Below the pieces are notes generated by a model. That model had not been told where the DNA came from and ran no database searches. It worked only from the letters and a program-made list of their open reading frames with translations. Made by a program: the position numbers and the translations under genes. A DNA stretch of 64,000 nt from JAABSX01 sp964480455 (GTDB lineage Bacteria; Bacteroidota; Bacteroidia; Cytophagales; Microscillaceae), in assembly GCA_964480455.1 (NCBI GenBank), contig CAYZQI010000006.1:1-64000 (forward strand). Direction: 5' to 3'. This document shows, one piece after another, positions 43,467-51,056 of this stretch (position 1 is the first letter of the stretch; the number at the start of each line of letters is the position of its first letter).

Positions 43467-45053
43467 ATGGCTGGAGGAGGATCCCCTAGACAGCGGATGA
43501 TTAACCTAATGTACTTGGTTCTCACCGCGTTATTAGCACTGCAAGTAAGCTCAACAATAATAGATAAATTTATTTTCTTAAACTCAAGTCTTGAACAAGC
43601 ACTCGTGGCAGCACGTGATGCAAGTACTAATGCACTAGAAGCACTCAAGAAGAGAGTAGAAAAAGAAGGTAATTCTGACGAAGGTCGTCAGGCTATCAAA
43701 AGAGCCGAAGATTTGAAAAAGAAAACTGCTGAAATGATTACTGAAATTGATAAAATCAAAGGACAGCTCATCAAAGAAGCAGGTGGACTAGACGAAACAG
43801 GAAAACTTAAAAATCCTGCTGAAGAAGAAAAAGTAGCTATCTATATGGTAGGTTCAGGCGGTAAAAAAGACGGTAAAGGATATGAATTGGAAACAAAACT
43901 TAATAAATTCACAGATGATCTTGTAAAAGAATACAAAGACTTAGGTTTTACAGCAAAGGATTTTCCAAAACTGGCTCAAGGCAACGAAAATAACCCGCTT
44001 TATAAGAATGACCCTATTCAACGAAATAAAGATTTCGCAAAATCAAGTTTTGAACAGACACCCGTAGTAGCCGCCCTTGCTGTACTTACTCAAAAGCAAA
44101 ACGAGGTGATTCGTTATGAGCAAGAAGTACTCAAAAAACTAGGTGCTGGCGAACTAAGTGCTGACCTCAAGTTTGACGAAGTAAGGGTAGCTGCCACTGC
44201 CGAAGCAAATACTGTAGCAGCTGGTACTGACTACTTAGCAACTATGTTTCTTTCTGCAAGTAGTAGCAAAGCTGACGTAAAAATGGCAGTAAATGGTAGC
44301 CCTATCCGTGTGAAAGACGGAGAAGGTGAAGTGAGAATCGCAACTTCTGGCAAAGGTGAGAGAACTTGGACAGGTTCAATCACTTTAAAATTACCTGGGA
44401 AAAGTAAAGATACTACCTTTAAGTTAGAAAAGAAATATACTGTGGTAGAACCTGCATTGATTGTAACAGCAGCAACTAAGTTCCCTTTGTATCAAAATTG
44501 TTCTAATGCACTTGAAACCGCAGTACCCGCACTAGGGGCAGCGTACAATCCCTCTTTTTCTGTGAATAACGGACGAGCAGTGCCCGGCGGTCGTACAGGT
44601 GATGTTACCATCATTCCAACAAATGTAGGTACTTGTGTTTTGACTGTCCGCAGTGACGGTAAGCCCGTGGGTTCAGTAGATTTTAGAGTGAACAAAGTGC
44701 CACCACCAAGTATAGTATTGACAAGTGCAAACGGTAACGAGGTAAATACTGATAACCCAATACCAAATGTAAATAGTCTTGTGGTAGTTCCAAAGCCCGA
44801 TGAAACATTCTTTAACACGCTTCCCAAAGAAGCAAATTATAGAATTGTAGCGGGTACAATCTCACAATTTAGAAATGGAAGAACCATCTCAACTAAGAAC
44901 TTTAATGGAGGAAATATAGCCATGAACCAATTTGATGGTAAACCTGGTGATGCTTTCCAGATTAAGGTAACGCAAGTACAACGTGTGGGTACTACACAAG
45001 TGCCCGAAACAGTAACTCCTGTTAATACACGCCTTGCCTTCTTCCTAAGATAA
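43467..45053 (+). CDS. gldM: Gliding motility / T9SS protein GldM
   Basis: GldM pairs with GldL: its N-terminal helix sits in the GldL pentamer and its periplasmic domains reach the outer-membrane ring. The 528-residue product opens MAGGGSPRQRMINLMYLVLT with one transmembrane helix (about 11-33), then a helical domain (about 40-170, with EALKKRVEKEGNSDEGRQAI) and three beta domains to the end (D2-D4 type). Length and layout match GldM. It has no signal peptidase site, as expected. A hairpin follows at 45084-45113, before the first gldN. Confidence 0.95.
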   Translation: MAGGGSPRQRMINLMYLVLTALLALQVSSTIIDKFIFLNSSLEQALVAARDASTNALEALKKRVEKEGNSDEGRQAIKRAEDLKKKTAEMITEIDKIKGQLIKEAGGLDETGKLKNPAEEEKVAIYMVGSGGKKDGKGYELETKLNKFTDDLVKEYKDLGFTAKDFPKLAQGNENNPLYKNDPIQRNKDFAKSSFEQTPVVAALAVLTQKQNEVIRYEQEVLKKLGAGELSADLKFDEVRVAATAEANTVAAGTDYLATMFLSASSSKADVKMAVNGSPIRVKDGEGEVRIATSGKGERTWTGSITLKLPGKSKDTTFKLEKKYTVVEPALIVTAATKFPLYQNCSNALETAVPALGAAYNPSFSVNNGRAVPGGRTGDVTIIPTNVGTCVLTVRSDGKPVGSVDFRVNKVPPPSIVLTSANGNEVNTDNPIPNVNSLVVVPKPDETFFNTLPKEANYRIVAGTISQFRNGRTISTKNFNGGNIAMNQFDGKPGDAFQIKVTQVQRVGTTQVPETVTPVNTRLAFFLR

Positions 45054-45083
45054 TAAAATTTGAGCTATAATCTTAGTAATAAA

Positions 45084-45119
45084 GTGCCACTTAGAAACGT
45101 TTTTAAGTGGCACAACTTT
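45084..45119 (+). terminator. Attenuator-like hairpin between gldM and gldN
   Basis: GTGCCACTTA (45084-45093) pairs perfectly with TAAGTGGCAC (45104-45113) around a 10-base loop, followed only by AACTTTT. The short T-tract and its position inside the cluster suggest partial termination or RNA processing. Confidence 0.6.
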
Positions 45120-45138
45120 TAATAAACCCTTTATCAAA

Positions 45139-45990
45139 ATGAAAAAAATAATAAGTGTAAGTGTGTTAATGGCTTTGGTGAGCCTTTTGAATTTTTCTGT
45201 GTATGCTCAGTTTGGTGCCGAAGGATATAATCCTAACTCAGTGCGCCCTATCTTAGAAGATGATGTGATGTACCGCACGGGTGTTTTGCGCCGTGTAAAT
45301 CTGTTGGAAAAGCAAAATAAACCTTTTCTTTCTGCTAATAATGAGATTACCAAAGTAATCATAGAAGCTGTAAGAGATAAGAAAATTCAGCCCTACAACC
45401 CTACTGATGACCCACGCAACAATGGTTTTCAAGATGGCAACGAACTAGAGTTTGAAGAATGTTATGCCAACCTTACCCGTTTCTATGATGATAGCTTCGG
45501 AGACAGTGTAACTATCCGTGCTGCTGAATTGTACCTCCTTGATATTAAAGAAGACCTAATCTTTGACAGAAGACGCTCACGCATGTATTGGGATATCCAA
45601 GCTGTTACGATAGTCATGCCTCAAGGCACAAACCCTGATACAGAATTAGGTGAAAAGGCTTTGGCTACTTTTAGGTTCAAAGAGTTGTATGAGTATTTTA
45701 AAAATACTTATGATGAATCATTAGAAAAAGGAACTTTTGAAGACCTACGCGCTTTCTGGTACAATCCTGATAACCCCAAGCGTCATATCTCATTGGCTGA
45801 TGCTTTTGAGTTACGTTTGTTTAGCTCGCGAGTTATCAAAGTATCTAATTCCGACAACAAATACATCTCTGACATTATCATAGATGAATATGGTGCAGAT
45901 TCACCCGAAACTGCCAAGCGTATTCTGTACGAATCTCAAAGAATAGAATATGATTTGATGGAATACGAACACAATCTTTGGGAATTTTAA
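45139..45990 (+). CDS. gldN: Gliding motility / T9SS protein GldN (copy 1)
   Basis: GldN (PorN) completes the periplasmic ring with GldK. The 283-residue product has a signal peptide (ending near YAQ, residue 24) and the GldN core: NLLEKQNKPF, DLIFDRRRSRMYWDIQAVTI, VMPQGTNPDTELGEKALATF and AFWYNPDNPKRHISLADAFE with LRLFSSRVIKVSN. It is the first of three tandem paralogues and the most canonical. It follows gldM after 85 bases. A strong terminator at 46019-46047 follows, so the other two copies may be transcribed at lower levels or separately. Confidence 0.95.
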   Translation: MKKIISVSVLMALVSLLNFSVYAQFGAEGYNPNSVRPILEDDVMYRTGVLRRVNLLEKQNKPFLSANNEITKVIIEAVRDKKIQPYNPTDDPRNNGFQDGNELEFEECYANLTRFYDDSFGDSVTIRAAELYLLDIKEDLIFDRRRSRMYWDIQAVTIVMPQGTNPDTELGEKALATFRFKELYEYFKNTYDESLEKGTFEDLRAFWYNPDNPKRHISLADAFELRLFSSRVIKVSNSDNKYISDIIIDEYGADSPETAKRILYESQRIEYDLMEYEHNLWEF

Positions 45991-46018
45991 TACTGTTAAG
46001 ATTATTGTTTAAGACAAG

Positions 46019-46047
46019 AGGGAATGTAATAACATTCCCTTTTTTTA
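46019..46047 (+). terminator. Terminator after first gldN
   Basis: A perfect 9-bp stem, AGGGAATGT (46019-46027) with ACATTCCCT (46032-46040), with a 4-base loop, runs into eight T. Confidence 0.92.
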
Positions 46048-46267
46048 TGACTAAACCAGCATATGTTTTAATCTGAGTAAGAGACCAGTTATTGCTTATT
46101 GAGTGATTATTTGTAATTCATTAATAACGAGCATCTTACAAAAGGTGATTGTTCATTTTATTTAATTTTCATTCCTAAAAATAAAAAGACCATCAAGAAG
46201 GTAACTTCAAGCAGATACAAGCACTATTTCATAAATAATAATCAATAAAATAATTTTAGAAAAATTT

Positions 46268-47107
46268 ATGAAAAAAGTAATTTGTCTTGGTTTTTTAACC
46301 ACACTATTAAGCTTGATTAGTCTTATCTCATTTGCTCAGGTAGGTTACAATCCCAACTCTGCCTCTCCTATAAACGAAGATGACATTATGTATCGCAACA
46401 GCATTATACGCCGTATCAATCTCCTAGAAAAGCAAAATAAACCATTCTTTTCAGACAAAAGAGAAATTACACGTCTAATCATACAAGCAATTAAAGAAAA
46501 AAAAGTACAGCCCTACCAACCTACGGAAGACCCTCGCAGCACGGGGTTTGAAGATGAATACGCTATGGATTTTGAGAATACTTATAAGGAATTGACTGAG
46601 TACCATGATGATACAGTTGGTACAGTTATGATACGCCCTAATGAGTTATATTTGGTAGATTTGAGGGAAGAACTAATTTTTGATAGGCAACGCTCACGCA
46701 TGTATTGGGATACGCAGGCTATCACCCTCGTAATGCCACAAGGTACAAATCCAGATACAGAGTTGGGTGAGAAAAGTATGGTTACGATCAAATACAAAGA
46801 CTTCATGCAGTATTTAACACAAAAATACCAAGAATCACTTGAAATAGGAACTTTGGAGGCAGTTGAAGCCATGTGGTACAATCCTGAAAATCAGAAACAA
46901 CATTGCTCACTTGCAGAGGCTTTCAAATTGCGCCTATTTAGTTCACGCATCTTGAAAGTTGCTAATCCCGATAACAAGTACATTGTAGATGCTATGATAG
47001 ATGAATATGGGGCAGACTCATCAGGTACACCAAAGCAAATTTTATATGAATCGCAGCGAGTAGAGTACAGTCTAATGGAATTTGAACATAATCTTTGGGA
47101 ATACTAA
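46268..47107 (+). CDS. GldN-like protein (copy 2)
   Basis: A 279-residue GldN paralogue with a signal peptide (cut near FAQ, residue 24). The core motifs of copy 1 are kept, for example NLLEKQNKPFFS, ELIFDRQRSRMYWDTQAITL, VMPQGTNPDTELGEKSM, and WYNPENQKQHCSLAEAFKL with RLFSSRILKVAN. It therefore looks intact and functional. It is more like copy 1 than copy 3. The 277-base gap before it contains the terminator of copy 1. In Flavobacterium johnsoniae a second GldN-like protein, GldO, is partially redundant with GldN; this copy may play that part, which is inference. Confidence 0.92.
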   Translation: MKKVICLGFLTTLLSLISLISFAQVGYNPNSASPINEDDIMYRNSIIRRINLLEKQNKPFFSDKREITRLIIQAIKEKKVQPYQPTEDPRSTGFEDEYAMDFENTYKELTEYHDDTVGTVMIRPNELYLVDLREELIFDRQRSRMYWDTQAITLVMPQGTNPDTELGEKSMVTIKYKDFMQYLTQKYQESLEIGTLEAVEAMWYNPENQKQHCSLAEAFKLRLFSSRILKVANPDNKYIVDAMIDEYGADSSGTPKQILYESQRVEYSLMEFEHNLWEY

Positions 47108-47132
47108 TCAAAAAAGGTATGCGTTCGTTAAA

Positions 47133-47160
47133 AAAAGAGAATGAGTGTCCGTTCTCTTTT
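47133..47160 (+). terminator. Weak terminator after second gldN
   Basis: AAAAGAGAA (47133-47141) pairs with TTCTCTTTT (47152-47160), with a 10-base loop and a short T-run followed by CTCGC. It lies 25 bases after copy 2 and 55 bases before the third copy. Confidence 0.6.
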
Positions 47161-47214
47161 CTCGCAATATTTTAAGACCCAAAAGCAATCTAAAAATTTA
47201 ACATAGCCAACACA

Positions 47215-48060
47215 ATGAAAAAATTAATCTTCATCATCTTACTAAGCACTTCACTCTGTACCTTAGCTATTGCTCAAATTGCTTCCAATGGCTACAATCC
47301 ATCATCAGTACGACAAGTGCTTGATGCAGATATAATGTACAGAGGTGCTATCATAAGGCGAGTAGATTTGAGTGAACGCAATAATAAATCTTTTATGCCT
47401 GCCAACAACGAACTTACTCGAGTGATAGCTGAAGCGGTAAGAGATAAAAAGGTGAAAGCCTATTATCCTATTACAGACCCTCGCACCAGCGGTTTTCAGA
47501 TAAGCAGTGAAATAAATGCTGAGGAGTGTTACCAAAAATTGACTACCTACCTTGACGAAGATGGATTTGGAGAGGTGAGCATACGTCCTGAAAGTCTGTA
47601 TTTGATAGATATCAAAGAAGATTTGATTTTTGATAGAAAATTGGCGCGTATGTACTGGGATATTCAATCCATTAGTATTATCATACCGCAAGGTATCACT
47701 CCCGAAACTCAAGCAGGTGAATTTACTGTGGCTACCTTCAAATACAGTGAATTAATGACTTATTTTAGAGAAAATTATGAACAATCGCTTTTGAAGGGTA
47801 CATTCGAGGACTTGAGATGTTTTTGGTTCAATCCTGATAACCCTCGGCAACATCTTTGTTTGGCTGATGCCCTTGAGCTGCGCTTGTTCGACTCTCGAGT
47901 CATTAAAGTATCTAATCCTGAGGACAAATACATTGCAGAGATTGTAAGAGGTGATTTTGGTGCTGAGCGGCTGGAGGAAGCCTCAGAAGTATTAAAATCT
48001 TCTCAAAAAGTTCCTTATGACCTCACAGAGTTTGAGCATCAACTATGGAATCTCAAATAA
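47215..48060 (+). CDS. GldN-like protein (copy 3)
   Basis: A 281-residue GldN paralogue with a signal peptide ending near IAQ (residue 21). It retains DLIFDRKLARMYWDIQSISI, IIPQGITPETQAGEF, CFWFNPDNPRQHLCLADALE and LRLFDSRVIKVSNPEDKY. It has diverged most: LLEKQNKPF has become LSERNNKSF and the C-terminal region before LTEFEHQLW differs. It may form an alternative ring or bind another partner; this is inference. It is convergent with the TetR gene, whose stop lies 39 bases away. Confidence 0.9.
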   Translation: MKKLIFIILLSTSLCTLAIAQIASNGYNPSSVRQVLDADIMYRGAIIRRVDLSERNNKSFMPANNELTRVIAEAVRDKKVKAYYPITDPRTSGFQISSEINAEECYQKLTTYLDEDGFGEVSIRPESLYLIDIKEDLIFDRKLARMYWDIQSISIIIPQGITPETQAGEFTVATFKYSELMTYFRENYEQSLLKGTFEDLRCFWFNPDNPRQHLCLADALELRLFDSRVIKVSNPEDKYIAEIVRGDFGAERLEEASEVLKSSQKVPYDLTEFEHQLWNLK

Positions 48061-48099
48061 TAAATACAATTTGATAGAAAGGAGCAGCTTAGAGGATAC

Positions 48100-48753
48100 C
48101 TAGAGGAAATGACCATGGTAAGGGTGGGGTTTTTGGGGTTCGTTGAAATATTGTTGAAATGCCTGCCAACCCTTTTCTGTCAGATAGGGAATCATCAAGC
48201 TGCTATTGACCCTAAAAAAATAATTCACAATGCAAGTGGCATCAGTTTCGCCTTGTAGGTCTGCCTCTATTGCCCAAAAGTTTCCTAAAATATGATAGAC
48301 TGCAAAAACGTTATTGCGATGTTGTAGATCCTTACTTTCAAGGATAAAGCCTGTGTCTATGAGTTTATCTACGTTAAAGTGAAATTCCTCTTGTCTCCTA
48401 CGTGTAGCCTCTCTATAATGCTTACGGATAAGTTTTATATTTCTGCAAATTTCTACTAAATTGATGAGTATGAACTTGTATTTATATTGTGTTTCAATCC
48501 CTATTTTTATATGGTCTAGCAAGCCAGCCAAACTGAAAGAAGTCTGCTGTTGCTGTTGCATATTTGCGTCTAATTCTGCCAACATGTTTTCATAAAGTTG
48601 GGTAATTAATAATTCTTTGGTCTTAAAATGATAGCGCAAGTTGCCATCACTGATACCTACTTTCTCTGCAATCAACCTTGGAGACACTTTGTCCAACCCT
48701 CTGTTATTAAATAAATCTAATGCAGTCTTTAAAATCTTATCTTTTGTATTCAT
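48100..48753 (-). CDS. TetR/AcrR-family transcriptional regulator
   Basis: A 217-residue one-component repressor. The N-terminal TetR helix-turn-helix (KDKILKTALDLFNNRGLDKV, SPRLIAEKVGISDGNLRYHF) has the RYHF ending of the recognition helix, and the ligand-binding helical domain follows (about 60-210). The divergent gene at 48878 has two copies of an 18-bp partly palindromic sequence around its promoter, which are the obvious operators. One of them is only 26 bases upstream of this start, so it may also repress itself. The ligand is unknown. Confidence 0.9.
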   Translation of the reverse strand: MNTKDKILKTALDLFNNRGLDKVSPRLIAEKVGISDGNLRYHFKTKELLITQLYENMLAELDANMQQQQQTSFSLAGLLDHIKIGIETQYKYKFILINLVEICRNIKLIRKHYREATRRRQEEFHFNVDKLIDTGFILESKDLQHRNNVFAVYHILGNFWAIEADLQGETDATCIVNYFFRVNSSLMIPYLTEKGWQAFQQYFNEPQKPHPYHGHFL

Positions 48754-48778
48754 TTAACAGAAAATTTAATAAAAATAA

Positions 48779-48796
48779 TTAGCTCATTTGCGCTAA
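48779..48796. promoter_or_regulatory. TetR operator copy 1
   Basis: TTAGCTCATTTGCGCTAA has the dyad TTAGCnC-n4-GnGCTAA. It covers the -33 TTG (48788-48790) of the promoter for the small secreted protein and lies 26 bases upstream of the tetR start. Confidence 0.8.
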
Positions 48797-48819
48797 AATA
48801 AAAAAAATACTTAACTTTG
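48788..48819 (+). promoter_or_regulatory. Promoter of the TetR-controlled secreted protein gene
   Basis: TTG (48788-48790), a 21-base spacer and TAACTTTG (48812-48819) fit the Bacteroidota TTG-N17-23-TAnnTTTG promoter exactly. Operator 1 overlaps the TTG and operator 2 begins five bases after the -7 box, so a bound repressor would block both sides of the polymerase site. Confidence 0.85.
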
Positions 48820-48824
48820 CATAA

Positions 48825-48842
48825 TTAGCTCGTTTGCGCTAA
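48825..48842. promoter_or_regulatory. TetR operator copy 2
   Basis: TTAGCTCGTTTGCGCTAA differs from operator 1 at one position (A to G), and the two start 46 bp apart. The flanking AATT is also shared upstream of both. It covers the presumed transcription start of the downstream gene. Confidence 0.8.
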
Positions 48843-48877
48843 TTAAAATTAATTCAATACAATTAAAACAAAAAACC

Positions 48878-49306
48878 ATGAAATTTCCAAATTATGTTTT
48901 TATTTTTATGTTGATAGTTTTGAGCCTTGCTACTTGTCAGCTCACAGCACAAAATAAACCCAACACACCTAAAGATGGTTTTGAAATTGCACTTTCACCT
49001 CAGAAAGTAGAACTGAACGCAGGTGAAACACAAACCATCACCGCCGAGCTTATTCGCTCTAAGCGTTTCTCAAAGACAACAATAGAACTTACTGCCAGTA
49101 CTTCTACCGAAGCACTAGAAATCAAGGTAGTTCCCTCTACAGAGCAGAAAGATTTATACAATATTACTGTGTATGCAAACCCTAGCTTGGCTGAAGGAAA
49201 TTATACTTTTACGCTGATGGGTAAATCTTCTTTTTTGCGTAAAGGCAAATTGATAGATATTATCGTCAAAGACAAAGCCCAAGGCACAGATAAAGAAAAC
49301 AAATAA
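48878..49306 (+). CDS. Small secreted protein under TetR control
   Basis: A 142-residue product with a signal peptide (MKFPNYVFIFMLIVLSLATC then QLTAQ, cut near residue 25). The mature part (IALSPQKVELNAGETQTITA, TIELTASTSTEALEIKVVPS, ANPSLAEGNYTFTLMGKSSF) looks like a single immunoglobulin-like beta-sandwich domain and ends KDKAQGTDKENK. I do not recognise a named family. Its promoter carries two operators for the divergent TetR-family gene, so it is very probably the target. Its job might be in the envelope stress or export processes that the regulator senses; that is inference. Confidence 0.75.
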   Translation: MKFPNYVFIFMLIVLSLATCQLTAQNKPNTPKDGFEIALSPQKVELNAGETQTITAELIRSKRFSKTTIELTASTSTEALEIKVVPSTEQKDLYNITVYANPSLAEGNYTFTLMGKSSFLRKGKLIDIIVKDKAQGTDKENK

Positions 49307-49330
49307 TTTAGTTTGTACTATTGATTATAG

Positions 49331-49366
49331 GAGAGGGAACATTCTTTGAGTGCTTCCTCTTTTTTT
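49331..49366 (+). terminator. Terminator after the small secreted protein gene
   Basis: GAGGGAA pairs with TTCCTC (one-base bulge) near 49333-49339 and 49354-49359, followed by seven or more T. The rest of the gap to 49619 is AT-rich and holds nothing else that I can name. Confidence 0.7.
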
Positions 49367-49619
49367 GTGCATTGGTAAAAACATTTTTTTAAGATAGTTT
49401 TGTATTTGTATAGAAAGCTAAATGAAATGAGCAATTACTCTTGGAAGATACTCATTACTGATGAGTGCAAGTCAAATTGACTTCTTTATGCCTTCTCTTG
49501 AGGAGAGGGAAAGGGTGAGGTGGCTAAAAGGGAAAATTTGACTTGTAACCTTACCGATTGACTACAACTAATAACCAATCTTTTACTTATTGAGGTTTTA
49601 AATTCATTATATTTACAAA

Positions 49620-50384
49620 ATGGGAATCAAATTAGAAAATAAATCAGCCATTATCACTGGAGCCACGGGAGGCATAGGAAGTGCCACTGCCAAACTTTTT
49701 ATAGAAGAGGGGGCAAACCTATTATTGGTAGATGTAGAGGAAGAAGCCTTGCAAGCACTTGCCAACAGTTTAGGAGAAAAAGCACATTATTATGTGGCAG
49801 ATGTATGCTCGGAAGCACAAACCCAGCAGTATGTTCAGAAAGCCATCGACTTATTTGGAAGTGTGGAGGTATTGTTCTTAAATGCAGGCATTGCAGGCAT
49901 ACCTTCATCTCTTTGGGAAATTACCGAAGAAAAATTTGACCAGATGATGGCCGTCAATGTAAAAGGTGTTTGGCTTGGAATGAAACATATTTTACCCCAA
50001 ATGATGAAACAAGGCAAGGGAAGCATCATTGCGACTTCTTCTGTGGCAGGCATCAAAGGGCAAGTGCGTGGGTCTTCTTATGTAGCAAGCAAGCATGCCG
50101 TAGTGGGGCTTGTGAAAAGTGCCGCCTTAGAAGTAGGTAAAATGGGTATCCGAGTAAATAGCATTAACCCTGGACCTATTGAAACCAACATGGTTCGCGA
50201 CTTAGAAGACACTATCTCGAGAACAGACCGTCAAAAAGCACGCAAGATTTTAGAGGGTAATATTCCAATGAAACGGTATGGTGCACCCGAAGAAGTAGCT
50301 AAATTAGCACTTTTCTTGGCAAGTGATGACAGTAGTTTTATCAATGGAGGTGTACATACTATTGATGGTGGGATAGCTTGTTGA
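49620..50384 (+). CDS. Short-chain dehydrogenase/reductase (SDR)
   Basis: A 254-residue classical SDR. The cofactor loop TGATGGIG is at 13-20, D61 in VADV and NAG at 88-90 bind the nucleotide, and the catalytic Ser (140/141), Tyr 154 and Lys 158 (SSYVASKHA) are all present. NPGPIETNM and the IPMKRYGAPEEVAKLALFLA segment are typical of the glucose-1-dehydrogenase-like SDRs. The acidic residue after the second beta strand (LLVDVEEE) suggests NAD(H) rather than NADP(H). The substrate cannot be assigned. It is followed by a DUF192 gene after 57 bases, with which it may be co-transcribed. Confidence 0.93.
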   Translation: MGIKLENKSAIITGATGGIGSATAKLFIEEGANLLLVDVEEEALQALANSLGEKAHYYVADVCSEAQTQQYVQKAIDLFGSVEVLFLNAGIAGIPSSLWEITEEKFDQMMAVNVKGVWLGMKHILPQMMKQGKGSIIATSSVAGIKGQVRGSSYVASKHAVVGLVKSAALEVGKMGIRVNSINPGPIETNMVRDLEDTISRTDRQKARKILEGNIPMKRYGAPEEVAKLALFLASDDSSFINGGVHTIDGGIAC

Positions 50385-50441
50385 TAGACTGTTTTTTATG
50401 ATGTAACTGATTATTAGTAGATTAAATCTCATACAAGTATC

Positions 50442-50942
50442 ATGAAAATGAATATGTTTTTTATATTTTTGCTGGGGCTATCGATTTCAGCCTGTCAGCA
50501 AGAGGCCAAACAAGAAAAGCAGCAAAACACAAAAATTTCTACTGAGATTCCCTTCAAAGTAGAAGGAAATCTGTATTTTATTTCTACAAAAGGTGATACA
50601 CTTCACTCTATTGAGATAGAAGTAGCTGCAAATGAGGCACGAAGAGCGCAAGGACTTATGAACCGTAGTAGCCTGCCCAAAAATGGAGGAATGTTGTTTA
50701 TTTTTGAAGAACAAGAAGATGAACTTTCTTTTTGGATGCGCAATACACTTATCTCTCTAGATTTAATTTTTTTAAATGAACAAAAAGAAGTAGTACACAT
50801 TGCCAAATACACCCAAATTCAATCTGATGCGCCCATTGCAAGTACCGCCCCGAGCCAATATGTAGTAGAAGTCAATGCGGGTTTTGCAGATACACATAAA
50901 ATAGAAATAGGAAGCCGTGCCATTTGGCAACTTGCTCCCTAA
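50442..50942 (+). CDS. DUF192 lipoprotein
   Basis: A 166-residue product with a lipoprotein signal; the lipobox SISAC places the lipidated Cys at residue 18. The mature part is a DUF192 domain: EIEVAANEARRAQGLMNRSS, MLFIFEEQEDELSFWMRNTL and YVVEVNAGFADTHKIEIGSR, which hold the conserved GLM, FWM and N residues of the family. DUF192 proteins are small beta-barrel envelope proteins of unsettled function. It follows the SDR gene closely. It is anchored to the membrane facing the periplasm. Confidence 0.9.
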   Translation: MKMNMFFIFLLGLSISACQQEAKQEKQQNTKISTEIPFKVEGNLYFISTKGDTLHSIEIEVAANEARRAQGLMNRSSLPKNGGMLFIFEEQEDELSFWMRNTLISLDLIFLNEQKEVVHIAKYTQIQSDAPIASTAPSQYVVEVNAGFADTHKIEIGSRAIWQLAP

Positions 50943-51056
50943 AGAAAATGTAAAAAATAACTTAGGTTACTTTGATTTGTAAGTTACTGGTAATGAGTAC
51001 TTTAAAAGCTCGCAACTCATACTTTACACTTTCCTAAATCTGTAAGCGTTAAAAAG

